Part shown: positions 51,483 through 59,685 of the stretch, piece by piece
How the letters are laid out: each line of letters starts with the position of its first letter
How positions within the stretch are numbered: the stretch's first letter is position 1
NCBI GenBank assembly: GCA_903837135.1
Contig: CAILTK010000051.1
Span: forward strand, 113,281 to 177,280
From: an uncultured Caulobacterales bacterium
GTDB taxonomy: Bacteria > Pseudomonadota > Alphaproteobacteria > Caulobacterales > Caulobacteraceae
Direction of reading: 5' to 3'
Length of the DNA: 64,000 nucleotides
Made by a program: the position numbers and the translations under genes
The notes under the pieces: model-generated
The model's input: only the letters and a program-made list of their open reading frames with translations
Told to the model about the DNA's origin: nothing
The model's database searches: none

Positions 51483-52040
51483 ATGACCGATGTCGCCGCC
51501 GCCATCGCCGCGCTGCCGGAGAAGACCCTGCTCGTGCTGGATGACGATGGTCCCTTGCGGACCCGGCTCGGGCGGGCGCTGGAATCCCGCGGGTTCGAAG
51601 TCACCCTGGTCGGGTCGGTCGCCGAGGCGGTGCAGGCGGTGAAGCTGAAGGCGCCGGCTTTCGCCGTGCTCGACCTCCGCCTCGAGGACGGCAACGGCCT
51701 GCAGGTGGTCGAAGCCATCCAGGCCGAGCGGCCCGACGCCCGGGTGGTGATGCTGACCGGTTACGGCAACATCGCCACCGCCGTCGCCGCCGTGAAGGCC
51801 GGCGCGGTGGACTATCTCTCCAAGCCCGCCGACGCCGACGACGTGGCCCGCGCCCTGCTCGCGGCGAGCGGGCAGGCGCCGCCGCCGCCCGAGAACCCCA
51901 TGTCGGCCGACCGGGTGCGCTGGGAGCACATCCAGCGGGTCTACGAGCTGTGCGGCCACAACATCTCCGAGACCGCCCGCCGGCTCAACATGCACCGCCG
52001 CACCCTCCAGCGCATCCTCGCCAAGCGCGCGCCGCGGTAG
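51483..52040 (+). CDS. regA: RegA/PrrA/ActR-type response regulator
   Basis: A 185-residue DNA-binding regulator paired with RegB. The receiver domain has the acidic pair D20-D22, phospho-acceptor D64 (AVLDLRLEDG), T in MLTGYG and K in YLSKPAD. A four-proline hinge (APPPPE) leads to the Fis-type helix-turn-helix NISETARRLNMHRRTLQRILAKRAPR, almost invariant in RegA proteins. Such pairs control respiration, electron-sink and carbon genes in response to redox state. The ATG is at 51483. It converges with mmcB 17 bp away. Confidence 0.96.
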   Translation: MTDVAAAIAALPEKTLLVLDDDGPLRTRLGRALESRGFEVTLVGSVAEAVQAVKLKAPAFAVLDLRLEDGNGLQVVEAIQAERPDARVVMLTGYGNIATAVAAVKAGAVDYLSKPADADDVARALLAASGQAPPPPENPMSADRVRWEHIQRVYELCGHNISETARRLNMHRRTLQRILAKRAPR

Positions 52041-52057
52041 AGCGCCGCGCCGCTGGG

Positions 52058-52522
52058 CTACCCGGCCATCGCCCGCATGGCGGCCAGCCGGCCGAAGGCG
52101 AGGGTGAGCGCCTTGCGCCGCGCCGGGGCCAGGGCGATGTGCGGGCTTTCGGTCAGGACGGCGCCGCCGAAGCTGTCGGCGACGATCAGCCCCGGCCCCT
52201 CCGCCAGCACCTGACGCGGGAACTCCGGCGCCACGGCGAAATAGAACCGCTCGCAGAACGGGGCGTACTCGCCCCATTTGCGGTCGACGCGATAGTCCTC
52301 GATCGAGGACTTGACCTCGACGATGGCGATCTCTCCGCGCCGCCCGAGCGCCATCAGGTCGGCGCGGCGGCCGTTCGGCAGGGCCACCTCCGCCAGCGGC
52401 GCGAACCCCAGCCCGATCAGGAGCCGCGCCGCGCCGCGCGTGACCTCGAGCGTGACCTCCGGCCGGCGCAGGGTGGCGCGCGCAGAGTTCTCGAAAACGA
52501 GGGCTGTCTCTACGGATGACAT
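52058..52522 (-). CDS. mmcB: MmcB family DNA repair protein
   Basis: A 154-residue protein matching the MmcB/DUF1052 family, known from Caulobacter as an SOS-induced factor in mitomycin C resistance. It contains a PD-(D/E)xK-like nuclease pattern: D in RRADLMALGRRGEIAIVEVKSSIEDY (acid, then E-x-K). The start at 52522 (MSSVETALVF) puts it 13 bp after a perfect LexA box, so it should be strongly damage-inducible. A longer start at 52573 would run through the operator and is rejected. Confidence 0.92.
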   Translation of the reverse strand: MSSVETALVFENSARATLRRPEVTLEVTRGAARLLIGLGFAPLAEVALPNGRRADLMALGRRGEIAIVEVKSSIEDYRVDRKWGEYAPFCERFYFAVAPEFPRQVLAEGPGLIVADSFGGAVLTESPHIALAPARRKALTLAFGRLAAMRAMAG

Positions 52523-52535
52523 AAGCCGCCAGTTT

Positions 52536-52550
52536 GTTCCGGCTCTGTTC
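52536..52550 (-). promoter_or_regulatory. LexA (SOS) box of mmcB
   Basis: GTTC-CGGCTCT-GTTC is a perfect alphaproteobacterial LexA operator (GTTC-N7-GTTC), ending 13 bp before the mmcB ATG. It lies in the 47-bp spacer between mmcB and the upstream hydrolase gene. Confidence 0.88.
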
Positions 52551-52569
52551 GCGTCGTCAAGTCCGGGCT

Positions 52570-53376
52570 TCACCCCTGCTCGACGAACGCCGCCACCACC
52601 GACAGGGTGGCGGGGTCCTGCGCCAGACGCCGGTGGCCGAGATCATCCACCCACTGCAGGGCCGCGCCCGGCCAGTGGTCGGCGACCGTACGGCTGTTCT
52701 CGGGCGGACAGTCGTCGTCGTCGAGGGAATGCAGAAACAGGGCCCGGGCGCTCATCCGTCCGGCCAGGGCGAGGTAGTCGAAGGTGGGGAAGATCGCCTC
52801 GCGCTCAGCCAGCATCGCCTCCGCCCGGGCGATAGCCGCATCCGAGGCGCCGAGCGTGTCGCGCAAGCGCTCGCGGCGCGCGTCGGCGCGCTGTCCCGGC
52901 ATCGGCGTGGCGATCAGCACGCAGCGGTCGATCGCCAGGCCGTCGGCCATGGCCTGGACCGAGACCGGGCAGCCGAACGAGTGGGCCACCAGGGTGTCGA
53001 CCGGCCCCAGCGCCTCGGCGACCGCGCGCACGGCCGCCGCGGCGCGGCCGATCGAACAGGTCTCGGCGGGTGAGAAGCCGTGACCCGGCAGGTCGAGAAC
53101 CACGACGGGCCGACCCAGGTGCAGCAGCGGGTCGATCAGCGCGCCCCACAGGGCGTTGTCATCCTCCCAGCCGTGCACCAGGAGGGTCGCCGGCGTCGCG
53201 CCCGACGAACCCCACGGATCGAGCCGCCAGGCCATGACCGGTCCGAAGGGGGTGTCGACCGTCTGGTCGCGCGCGTCGCGCAGCGGCTCGGCCAGGCGGG
53301 GCCGGGCGCGCCGCCGCGGCGCGAGCGCGTCGATCACCCGTTCCGCTTCAGCCTGAAGATCGCCGTCCTCGCTCAC
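52570..53376 (-). CDS. alpha/beta hydrolase
   Basis: A 268-residue soluble hydrolase. The oxyanion motif is LLVHGWEDD (68-70), the strand-turn VVVLDLPGHGFS, the nucleophile S133 in VAHSFGCPVSV, an acid in FLHSLDDDDCPPENS and the histidine in DDLGHRRLAQD. The nucleophile elbow reads AHSFGC. The substrate is unknown. It starts 4 bp after the M13 peptidase stop, so it is probably transcribed with that gene; mmcB downstream has its own SOS operator. Confidence 0.87.
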   Translation of the reverse strand: MSEDGDLQAEAERVIDALAPRRRARPRLAEPLRDARDQTVDTPFGPVMAWRLDPWGSSGATPATLLVHGWEDDNALWGALIDPLLHLGRPVVVLDLPGHGFSPAETCSIGRAAAAVRAVAEALGPVDTLVAHSFGCPVSVQAMADGLAIDRCVLIATPMPGQRADARRERLRDTLGASDAAIARAEAMLAEREAIFPTFDYLALAGRMSARALFLHSLDDDDCPPENSRTVADHWPGAALQWVDDLGHRRLAQDPATLSVVAAFVEQG

Positions 53377-53380
53377 CGGA

Positions 53381-55435
53381 CTACCAGATGTGCACCCGGT
53401 CCTGCGGCGCCAGATAGAGCTTGTCGCCCGGCTTGACGTCGAAGGCCGTGTACCAGGCGTCCACGTTGCGCACGACCTCGTTGACCCGGGCGCTGGCCGG
53501 CGAGTGCGGGTCGCTGTGCAGCTGCTGGATCAGGGCGTCGTTGCGGATCTTCTCCTTCCACACCTGGGCCCAGCCCAGGAACACGCGCTGGTCGCCGGTG
53601 AAGCCGTCGATCACCGGGGCCGGCTTGCCCTGCAGCGAGGCGTGATAGGCGTCCAGCGCGATGTTGATGCCGCCCATGTCGCCGATGTTCTCGCCCATGG
53701 TCAGCTGCCCCTGCACATGCTCGCCCGGCAGCGGCGTGTTCGCGTCGTACTGCTTGCCGAGCCGGTCGGTGCGCGCCTTGAACTTGGCCGCGTCCTCGGC
53801 GGTCCACCAGTCGGTCAGCCGGCCGGTCCCGTCGGACTTGCGGCCCTGGTCGTCGAAGCCGTGGCTGATCTCGTGCCCGATCACCCCGCCGATGCCGCCG
53901 TAGTTCACCGCCGGGTCGGCCTTGGGATCGAAGAACGGGGGCTGCAGGATGGCGGCCGGGAAGACGATCTCGTTCATGGTCGAGTTGTAGTAGGCGTTCA
54001 CCGTCTGCGGGCTCATGCCCCACTCGCTGCGATCGACCGGCTTGCGGAAGCGGGCGACGTCGCGGTCCCATTCGAACCGTCGCGCGCGCCGTACGTCGCC
54101 GTAGAGGTCCGTGGGCGAGACCTGCAGCTTGCTGTAGTCGCGCCATTTGTCGGGATAGGCGATCTTGACTGTGAACTGGTCGAGCTTGGCCAGGGCCTTG
54201 GTCTTGGTCTCGGGGCTCATCCACTCGAGGGCCTCGATGCGGTGGCGCAGCGCGACCTTGATATTGCCCACCAGCTCCAGCATCTGCGCCTTGGCCGACG
54301 GCGGGAAGTAGCGCTTGACGTATTCCTCGCCCACCAGCTCGCCCAGCGCCCCGTTGGTGGCGCTGACCGCCCGCTTCCAGCGGGCCCGCTGTTCGGGCTG
54401 TCCGCCCAGGGTCTTGGAGCGGAACTCGAACACGGCGTCGACGTAGCGCTTGTCGAGCAGGGGCGCCGCGCTCTCGATGGTGTGGAACGCCTCCCAGGCC
54501 TTCAGCGTGCTGAGCGGCGTGGCGGCGAAGATTTTGGCCTTGGCCGGAAACGCCGTGTTGTCCTGAACGACGATCCGGTCGAGGCCCGGCACCTCGAGCG
54601 CGGCGAAGTACTGGCTCCAGTCGAACCCCGGAGCGTAGGCGGCCAGTTCCGCCGGCGACATCGCATTGTAGGTCTTGTCGCGGTCGCGGCGCTGGATGCG
54701 GGTCCAGCTGGCTTCGGCCAGCTTGGTCTCGAGGTCCATCACCGCCTGTGCGTTGGCCTGCGGCTCCGGCCATTTGGCCAGGGTGAACATCTGGGCGATG
54801 TAGGCGACGTATTTGGCGCGGACGTCCTTGAAGCGCGGATTGTCGACCAGGTAATAGTCGCGGTCGGGCAGGCCCAGCCCGCCGGACCCCATGTGGAAGG
54901 CGTATTTCTCGGGCGCCTTGGCGTCCTGGCCGACGCCGCCGTTGAAGATGGAGGCGTAGACGCCGCGGTGCGTGTCGCCCATCAGCCTGGCGAGGTCCTG
55001 GCGCGACCTGGCGGCGCGAACGGCGGCCAGGTCCTTCTGCAGCGGGGCGTCGCCGAGCTGTTCGATGCGCTTTTCGTCCATGAAGGCCGCGTAGAAGCCG
55101 CCGATCTTGGCCTCGGCCGAGCCCGGCGCGGCCTTGGCGGCCGCATCGTCCTCGAGGATGGCGTGGACCTGATTCTCGGACAGCACGCTCAGCACGTCGA
55201 AGTTGCCGAAGCGGGTGCGGTCGGGTGGAATATCCAACGCCTTGAGGGAATTGCCGTTGGCGTAGTCGTAGAAGTCGTCGCCGGGCCTGACGCTGGGATC
55301 GATGCCCTTGGTGTTGAACCCCCAGGTTCCGTAATGCGGGGTCGCAAGGTCGGTCTTCGGCGCATCGGCGGCCAGCGCCGGCAGGGTGAACAGATACGCG
55401 GCGGCGGCGCCGCCAAGCCAAACGGCCTTTTTCAT
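53381..55435 (-). CDS. M13 family (neprilysin-like) zinc metallopeptidase
   Basis: A 684-residue exported oligopeptidase. The signal peptide is KKAVWLGGAAAAYLFTLPALAADAP. The N-terminal M13 domain (about residues 45-430, GDDFYDYANGNSLK) is followed by the catalytic domain with NAYYNSTMNEIVFPAAILQPPFFD, the zinc motif H521-EIS-H525 and the third ligand E582 in GENIGDMGG. The usual C-terminal CxxW is VHIW here. The start at 55435 has AGGA upstream and begins the signal; an ATG 9 codons upstream is possible. Likely periplasmic. Confidence 0.93.
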   Translation of the reverse strand: MKKAVWLGGAAAAYLFTLPALAADAPKTDLATPHYGTWGFNTKGIDPSVRPGDDFYDYANGNSLKALDIPPDRTRFGNFDVLSVLSENQVHAILEDDAAAKAAPGSAEAKIGGFYAAFMDEKRIEQLGDAPLQKDLAAVRAARSRQDLARLMGDTHRGVYASIFNGGVGQDAKAPEKYAFHMGSGGLGLPDRDYYLVDNPRFKDVRAKYVAYIAQMFTLAKWPEPQANAQAVMDLETKLAEASWTRIQRRDRDKTYNAMSPAELAAYAPGFDWSQYFAALEVPGLDRIVVQDNTAFPAKAKIFAATPLSTLKAWEAFHTIESAAPLLDKRYVDAVFEFRSKTLGGQPEQRARWKRAVSATNGALGELVGEEYVKRYFPPSAKAQMLELVGNIKVALRHRIEALEWMSPETKTKALAKLDQFTVKIAYPDKWRDYSKLQVSPTDLYGDVRRARRFEWDRDVARFRKPVDRSEWGMSPQTVNAYYNSTMNEIVFPAAILQPPFFDPKADPAVNYGGIGGVIGHEISHGFDDQGRKSDGTGRLTDWWTAEDAAKFKARTDRLGKQYDANTPLPGEHVQGQLTMGENIGDMGGINIALDAYHASLQGKPAPVIDGFTGDQRVFLGWAQVWKEKIRNDALIQQLHSDPHSPASARVNEVVRNVDAWYTAFDVKPGDKLYLAPQDRVHIW

Positions 55436-55559
55436 GTAGGCTTGATCCTTGAACACGGGCATCGGCGCTCTCGGCCGAAGTTCAATCCCGTGTAGCACCG
55501 TGCGCGGCGGTGAAAAGTGGCAGATTCGTAATCTAAACGCGGCGTTGTGGCCTATCGGC

Positions 55560-56897
55560 CTATTCGGGGTTCTCCAGGCTGAAGGCCTGGCTCTGCTCGT
55601 CATAGGCGAACACCTCGGCATAGCGGCCCCAGGTGATCACCGCGCTCAGGGTCTCGTCGGCCGCATCCTCGCTCATGAAATCCTCGAGCTCCTCGGAGAA
55701 CCGGCGATAGGGCGCCCGGTGGCTCGGGCGTTCGTCGAGCACCCGGCGGATCAGGGCGGCGATCGGCACCCGCGCCAAAAGCTGCTCGCCGAACAGGCGC
55801 TTGCGCTGGTCCACGTCGGATTCGACGAAGCGGCGGCCGATTTCGGTCAGGCGGATGTCGCCCGAGGCGATCTCGGCCAGGCCGAACAGCTGCAGGGTCT
55901 CGGCCAGGGGAAACAGCTCGTCCACCTCCATGCTGAGGTCGTCGGCCAGTTCGGGCAGGTCGGCCTTGCCGTCGAAGTCGCCGAACAGGGTCTCCATCAG
56001 GCCGGCCAGGTCATTGGTGGAGACGTCGGGCAGGATGATGCCCATGCCGCCGTGGGCCGCCGCCGCCGCCTGCTGGGCCGCGCGCGCCGCCGCTTCCAGG
56101 GGCTTGGTCATGCGCACGTAGATGTCGTCGACTAGGGCGCGGAAGGCCGGGTCGTCGCGATTTCGCGGATGCTTCAGATCGATCCGCACCTCGGCGGCGA
56201 TGCGGCCCGGGTTGGCGGCGAAGATGATCACCCGGTCGCACATGAGGACGGCTTCCTCGATGTTGTGGGTGACGATCAGGATCGAGCGCAGCGGCAGCTT
56301 GCCCTCGGTCCACAGCTCGATCAGGTCGGTCCTGAGCGTCTCGGCGGTGAGAACGTCCAGGGCCGAGAACGGCTCGTCCATCAAGAGCAGCTCGGGATGC
56401 ACCACCAGGGCGCGGGCGAAGCCGACCCTCTGGCGCATGCCGCCCGACAGCTCCTTGGGATAGGCGTTCTCGAAGCCGTCGAGGCCGATCAGGTCGATCG
56501 CCTCCAGGGAGCGGGTCCGCCGTTCGGCCGCCGGCACGCCTAGCGGCTCCAGCCCGATCTCCACGTTCTCGAGCACCGTCAGCCAGGGAAACAGGGCGAA
56601 GCTCTGGAACACCATGGCGATGCCGTCGGACGGTCCGACGAGGGGGCGGCCGCGCCAGGTCACCTTGCCGTCCACCGGCCGCGCCAGGCCGGCGATGATG
56701 CGGAGCAGGCTCGACTTGCCCGAGCCCGAGCGTCCGAGCAGGCCGACGATCTCGCCCGACTTCAGCTTCAGGCTGACGCCGTCGAGCACGAGCAAGGTGT
56801 TGGACGGCCCCCTGGGATAGGCCTGGCGCACCTGGTCGATGTCGAGCATCACCTCGCCGGTCTTCGGCGCTTCTCGCACGGCGGCGGCTGCGGGCAT
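55560..56897 (-). CDS. ABC transporter ATPase of the nitrate/sulfonate/taurine class with AAA-associated C-terminal domain
   Basis: A 445-residue protein. The ABC domain (about residues 18-270) has Walker A GLLGRSGSGKSS (55-62), Q-loop VFQSFALFPWLTV, signature LSGGMRQR, Walker B LLLMDEPFSALD and switch H in VTHNIEEAV. After about residue 310 comes a separate domain (NDLAGLMETLFGDFDGKADLPELADDL... to YAEVFAY) of the AAA-associated type found on some of these ATPases, with winged-helix-like character. It is 11 bp downstream of its permease gene. The substrate cannot be told. Confidence 0.88.
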   Translation of the reverse strand: MPAAAAVREAPKTGEVMLDIDQVRQAYPRGPSNTLLVLDGVSLKLKSGEIVGLLGRSGSGKSSLLRIIAGLARPVDGKVTWRGRPLVGPSDGIAMVFQSFALFPWLTVLENVEIGLEPLGVPAAERRTRSLEAIDLIGLDGFENAYPKELSGGMRQRVGFARALVVHPELLLMDEPFSALDVLTAETLRTDLIELWTEGKLPLRSILIVTHNIEEAVLMCDRVIIFAANPGRIAAEVRIDLKHPRNRDDPAFRALVDDIYVRMTKPLEAAARAAQQAAAAAHGGMGIILPDVSTNDLAGLMETLFGDFDGKADLPELADDLSMEVDELFPLAETLQLFGLAEIASGDIRLTEIGRRFVESDVDQRKRLFGEQLLARVPIAALIRRVLDERPSHRAPYRRFSEELEDFMSEDAADETLSAVITWGRYAEVFAYDEQSQAFSLENPE

Positions 56898-56908
56898 GGC
56901 GGTCTCCC

Positions 56909-58648
56909 TTAGTTGAGGGCGAGGCGGCGGGAGGCGAAGTCGAACAGGCGCCGCCAGACCAGCCGGTTCAGCAGCACCACGAACACCGACATGACGGCGA
57001 CGCCGAGCACGACCCGTTGCGTGTCGCCCCGCGCCGTCGCGTCGGCGATGTAGGCTCCGAGGCCGTGCGCTTCCAGCCGGGTCTTGCCCCAGCTGACCAC
57101 CTCGGCCACGATCGATGCGTTCCAGGCCCCGCCCGACGCGGTGATCGCCCCGGTGACGTAATAGGGAAAGATCCCCGGCAGGGCGACCTTGCTCCACCAG
57201 GCCCAGCCCTTGAGCTTGAAGCTGGCGGCCGCCTCCAGAAGGTCGTTCGGAAAGGCCGAAGCCCCGGCGATCACGTTGAACAGGATGTACCACTGGGTGC
57301 CGAGGATCATCAGCGGCGACAGCCAGACGTCCGGCAGGCCGTTGAAGCGCACGATGGTCACCACGGCCACGGGGAAGAACAGGTTGTTCGGGAAGGCGGC
57401 CAGGAACTGGGCCACAGGCTGGATACGCTCGGCCCATTTCGGCCGCAGCCCGACCCAGACGCCGATCGGCACCCAGATCAGGCTGGCCAGGGCGATCAGC
57501 ACGAGGACCCGCACGAGGGTGATGAAGCCGTAGCCGACGGTGACCGCCACGTCCGTCAGGCCGATCTCGGTCCGCATGAAGCTTATCGCGAACCAGGCGG
57601 CCGCCAGGGACGAGGCCACGATCAGGCCGATCCAGACGTAGTCCATCCACCGGCTCGACCAGACTTCGGTGACGATCTGCGGGGTGGCGACCTTGTAGGG
57701 GGTCCGGAAACGCACGACGCGGTCGGCCAGGACCTGGAACGGCTTGAACAGATTCTGCGCCAGGCGCGCCCGCTGGATGAAGTCGAGCAGCCAGGACTGC
57801 GGCGGCGGTCCGGACGCGGCGGAGAGCTCCACCCGGAACTTCTCGGACCAGGCGACCAGCGGCCGGAACAGCAGCTGGTCGTAGATCAGGATCACCACCA
57901 GCATGACCAGGATGGCCCAGCCGATGGCGCCGAGATTCTTCTGGTCGATGGCCAGCGCCACATAGGAGCCGATGCCCGGCAGGGTGATGGTGGTCTTGCC
58001 GACCGAGATCGCCTCGGACACGACGACGAAGAACCAGGCGCCCGACATGGACATCATCGCATTCCAGATCAGGCCGGGCGCGGCGAACGGCGCCTCCAGC
58101 GTCCAGAACCGGCGCCAGCCCCCGAGCCGGAGGCTGTCGGAGACGTCCGATAGGTCGCGCGGCACGGTCTTCAGCGACTGATAGAAGCTGAAGGCCATGT
58201 TCCAGGCCTGGGCGCAGAACACCTCGAACACGGCGGCGAGTTCGGCGCCGATGACGTTGCCGGGAAACAGGTTGAGGAAGAAGGCCAGGGTGAAGGTGGC
58301 GAAGGCGATCACCGGCACCGACTGCAGGATGTCGAGCATCGGGATCAGGATCATCTCGGCGCGGCGGCTCTTCTGCGCCAGGGCCCCATAGATGAAGGTG
58401 AAGAGGAACGAGAACACCAGACCCGCCAGCATGCGCAGGGTGGTGCGCAGGGCGTAGTAGGGCAGGTTGACCGGGTTCAGCGATACGGGGCGGCGATTGG
58501 CGACCGCCAGGGGCTGCAGGGTCTCGTGGCCGCCGAAGGCGATCAGCGCCAGGAGGCCGATGACGAGGCCGAAGACCAGGACGTCCCAGACCGACGGCAG
58601 CAGGCGACGGGACCGGAGGATGGCCAGGGAGGGCTGAAGACCGGCCAT
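56909..58648 (-). CDS. ABC transporter permease, two fused inner-membrane domains
   Basis: A 579-residue permease containing two complete binding-protein-dependent transport domains: about residues 20-270 (EAA-like loop around SDSLRLGGWRRFWTLEAPFAAPGLIWN) and about 330-579 (EAAASFKLKGWAWWSKVALPGIFPYYVTG). Each half has about six membrane segments, so one chain can form the whole channel with an ATPase dimer. Related to the nitrate/sulfonate/taurine permeases. No periplasmic binding protein gene lies before or after. It has the ATG at 58648 and starts a two-gene operon with the ATPase. Confidence 0.9.
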   Translation of the reverse strand: MAGLQPSLAILRSRRLLPSVWDVLVFGLVIGLLALIAFGGHETLQPLAVANRRPVSLNPVNLPYYALRTTLRMLAGLVFSFLFTFIYGALAQKSRRAEMILIPMLDILQSVPVIAFATFTLAFFLNLFPGNVIGAELAAVFEVFCAQAWNMAFSFYQSLKTVPRDLSDVSDSLRLGGWRRFWTLEAPFAAPGLIWNAMMSMSGAWFFVVVSEAISVGKTTITLPGIGSYVALAIDQKNLGAIGWAILVMLVVILIYDQLLFRPLVAWSEKFRVELSAASGPPPQSWLLDFIQRARLAQNLFKPFQVLADRVVRFRTPYKVATPQIVTEVWSSRWMDYVWIGLIVASSLAAAWFAISFMRTEIGLTDVAVTVGYGFITLVRVLVLIALASLIWVPIGVWVGLRPKWAERIQPVAQFLAAFPNNLFFPVAVVTIVRFNGLPDVWLSPLMILGTQWYILFNVIAGASAFPNDLLEAAASFKLKGWAWWSKVALPGIFPYYVTGAITASGGAWNASIVAEVVSWGKTRLEAHGLGAYIADATARGDTQRVVLGVAVMSVFVVLLNRLVWRRLFDFASRRLALN

Positions 58649-58784
58649 TCTGCCCCTCCTTTTTATCCTTGCGCGCCTGCGCGATGTGTCTGGTGCGATG
58701 GGTTCGTCGCCGCCGCCTTAGCCTCGAAAAACCGGGCGGGCAACCTTCCTATTGCGACGGTTGGGCGACGGTCCCGCGCGACCG

Positions 58785-59024
58785 TCAGAAGTCTACGGCC
58801 AGGCCCTTGCGCTCCCAGTCGCCAAAGCGGGTCGGCTCCGGCCCGGCCGGACCGCCGTCTTCTTGCGGGAGGGCGGCCACGGCGGTCGCCGCCCGTCGCG
58901 CCGCGGCTTCCTCGAGCGCGCGTCGGGCCGCCGGACTGAGCGCCTTGTCGGGCGCGGCGTGGGGCGGCAGGGGGACCGGGTCGGTCGCCGGCGGGGCGTG
59001 CGGGTCGTCCATCGGCCGGCTCAT
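58785..59024 (-). CDS. DUF1674 protein, succinate dehydrogenase assembly factor 4 homologue
   Basis: A 79-residue protein ending GPEPTRFGDWERKGLAVDF, the hallmark of DUF1674/SDHAF4, preceded by a helical ALSPAARRALEEAAARR. In mitochondria the homologue protects flavinated SdhA during complex II assembly; the same role is likely here. The N-terminus is Pro-rich and unconserved; starts at 59024 and 59012 are both possible. It lies 22 bp downstream of an unrecognised gene. Confidence 0.83.
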   Translation of the reverse strand: MSRPMDDPHAPPATDPVPLPPHAAPDKALSPAARRALEEAAARRAATAVAALPQEDGGPAGPEPTRFGDWERKGLAVDF

Positions 59025-59046
59025 AGCATCGGAGCGCCGGCCGGCG

Positions 59047-59601
59047 CTACTCGTCCGGAACGATCCGATCGGGCGCCTCGGGCAGGCGAACCTCGAACAG
59101 GCCGATGTCCAGCGGCCGCTGGGGTTCGACGGCGCGCATGGGCTGTCGCGCCAGGGCCTGCAGGGCGCGCGTGTCCAGGCCCTGGGCCTCGGGGTCGCGC
59201 CGCAGCCGGCGGGCCGCGGCGCCCGGGATCGCGTCGGCCCCGTCGCGCACGATCCGCCAATAGCTGACCGACAATCGCCAGAGGGCGTGCGGGGCCGCGG
59301 CGGCCGGCTTGGGCCAGCGGCGGCCGTCCAGATTCACCGGCCTGATCGTCGGCGCGGGCCTGCCCTCGATCACCGGTCGAAGCGTCCGCCACTCGCCCGG
59401 GGGAAAGCCCGCGGTGCGATAGGCCTCTTCGGCGGCCGCCTCGCTGACGAAGGTCGGCCCGACCGATTCGGAGACGAACTCCACCGCGCCGCCCGCGGCG
59501 TGGACCGCCTCGCGGGCGCGCTCGGCGAAGGCCAGCGGAGCGTTCAGCGCCTGGTCGGCGGTTTCGGCGACAGGATAGGAAATGGCGGTCATCGCCCTCA
59601 T
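59047..59601 (-). CDS. hypothetical protein
   Basis: A 184-residue soluble protein that I do not recognise. It has no signal peptide or membrane segment. Visible blocks are an amphipathic helical N-terminus (ADQALNAPLAFAERAREAVHAAG), an aromatic central part (GFPPGEWRTLRPVIEGRPAPTIRPVNLDGRRWPKP), a helical SVSYWRIVRDGADAIPGAAARRLRRD, and an acidic end. The coding-like codon use and tight spacing to the DUF1674 gene support a real gene. The start may be 59592 (MTAISYP) instead of 59601. Confidence 0.68.
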   Translation of the reverse strand: MRAMTAISYPVAETADQALNAPLAFAERAREAVHAAGGAVEFVSESVGPTFVSEAAAEEAYRTAGFPPGEWRTLRPVIEGRPAPTIRPVNLDGRRWPKPAAAAPHALWRLSVSYWRIVRDGADAIPGAAARRLRRDPEAQGLDTRALQALARQPMRAVEPQRPLDIGLFEVRLPEAPDRIVPDE

Positions 59602-59685
59602 TCCGCCTCGCCCTTGCGGAGTCTACAAGGCCGAACGATATTTTGTGCTAGACCACTATGGTCTTACGAAAGGGATCTTATCGCC

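Noticed and set aside
52523..52573. Longer MmcB starting at 52573
   Set aside because: The extra 17 codons overlap the LexA box and the end of the hydrolase gene, and do not look like the family N-terminus.
58740..58784. GACGGTC/GACCGTC hairpin after DUF1674 as a terminator
   Set aside because: The stem is 7 bp with no T-run on the minus strand, so I do not call it a terminator.
58669..59685. Long plus-strand frame running into the BI-1 family gene
   Set aside because: Upstream of ATG 59686 it is antisense to DUF1674 and the hypothetical gene and translates to Arg/Gly-rich sequence; the membrane protein starts at 59686.
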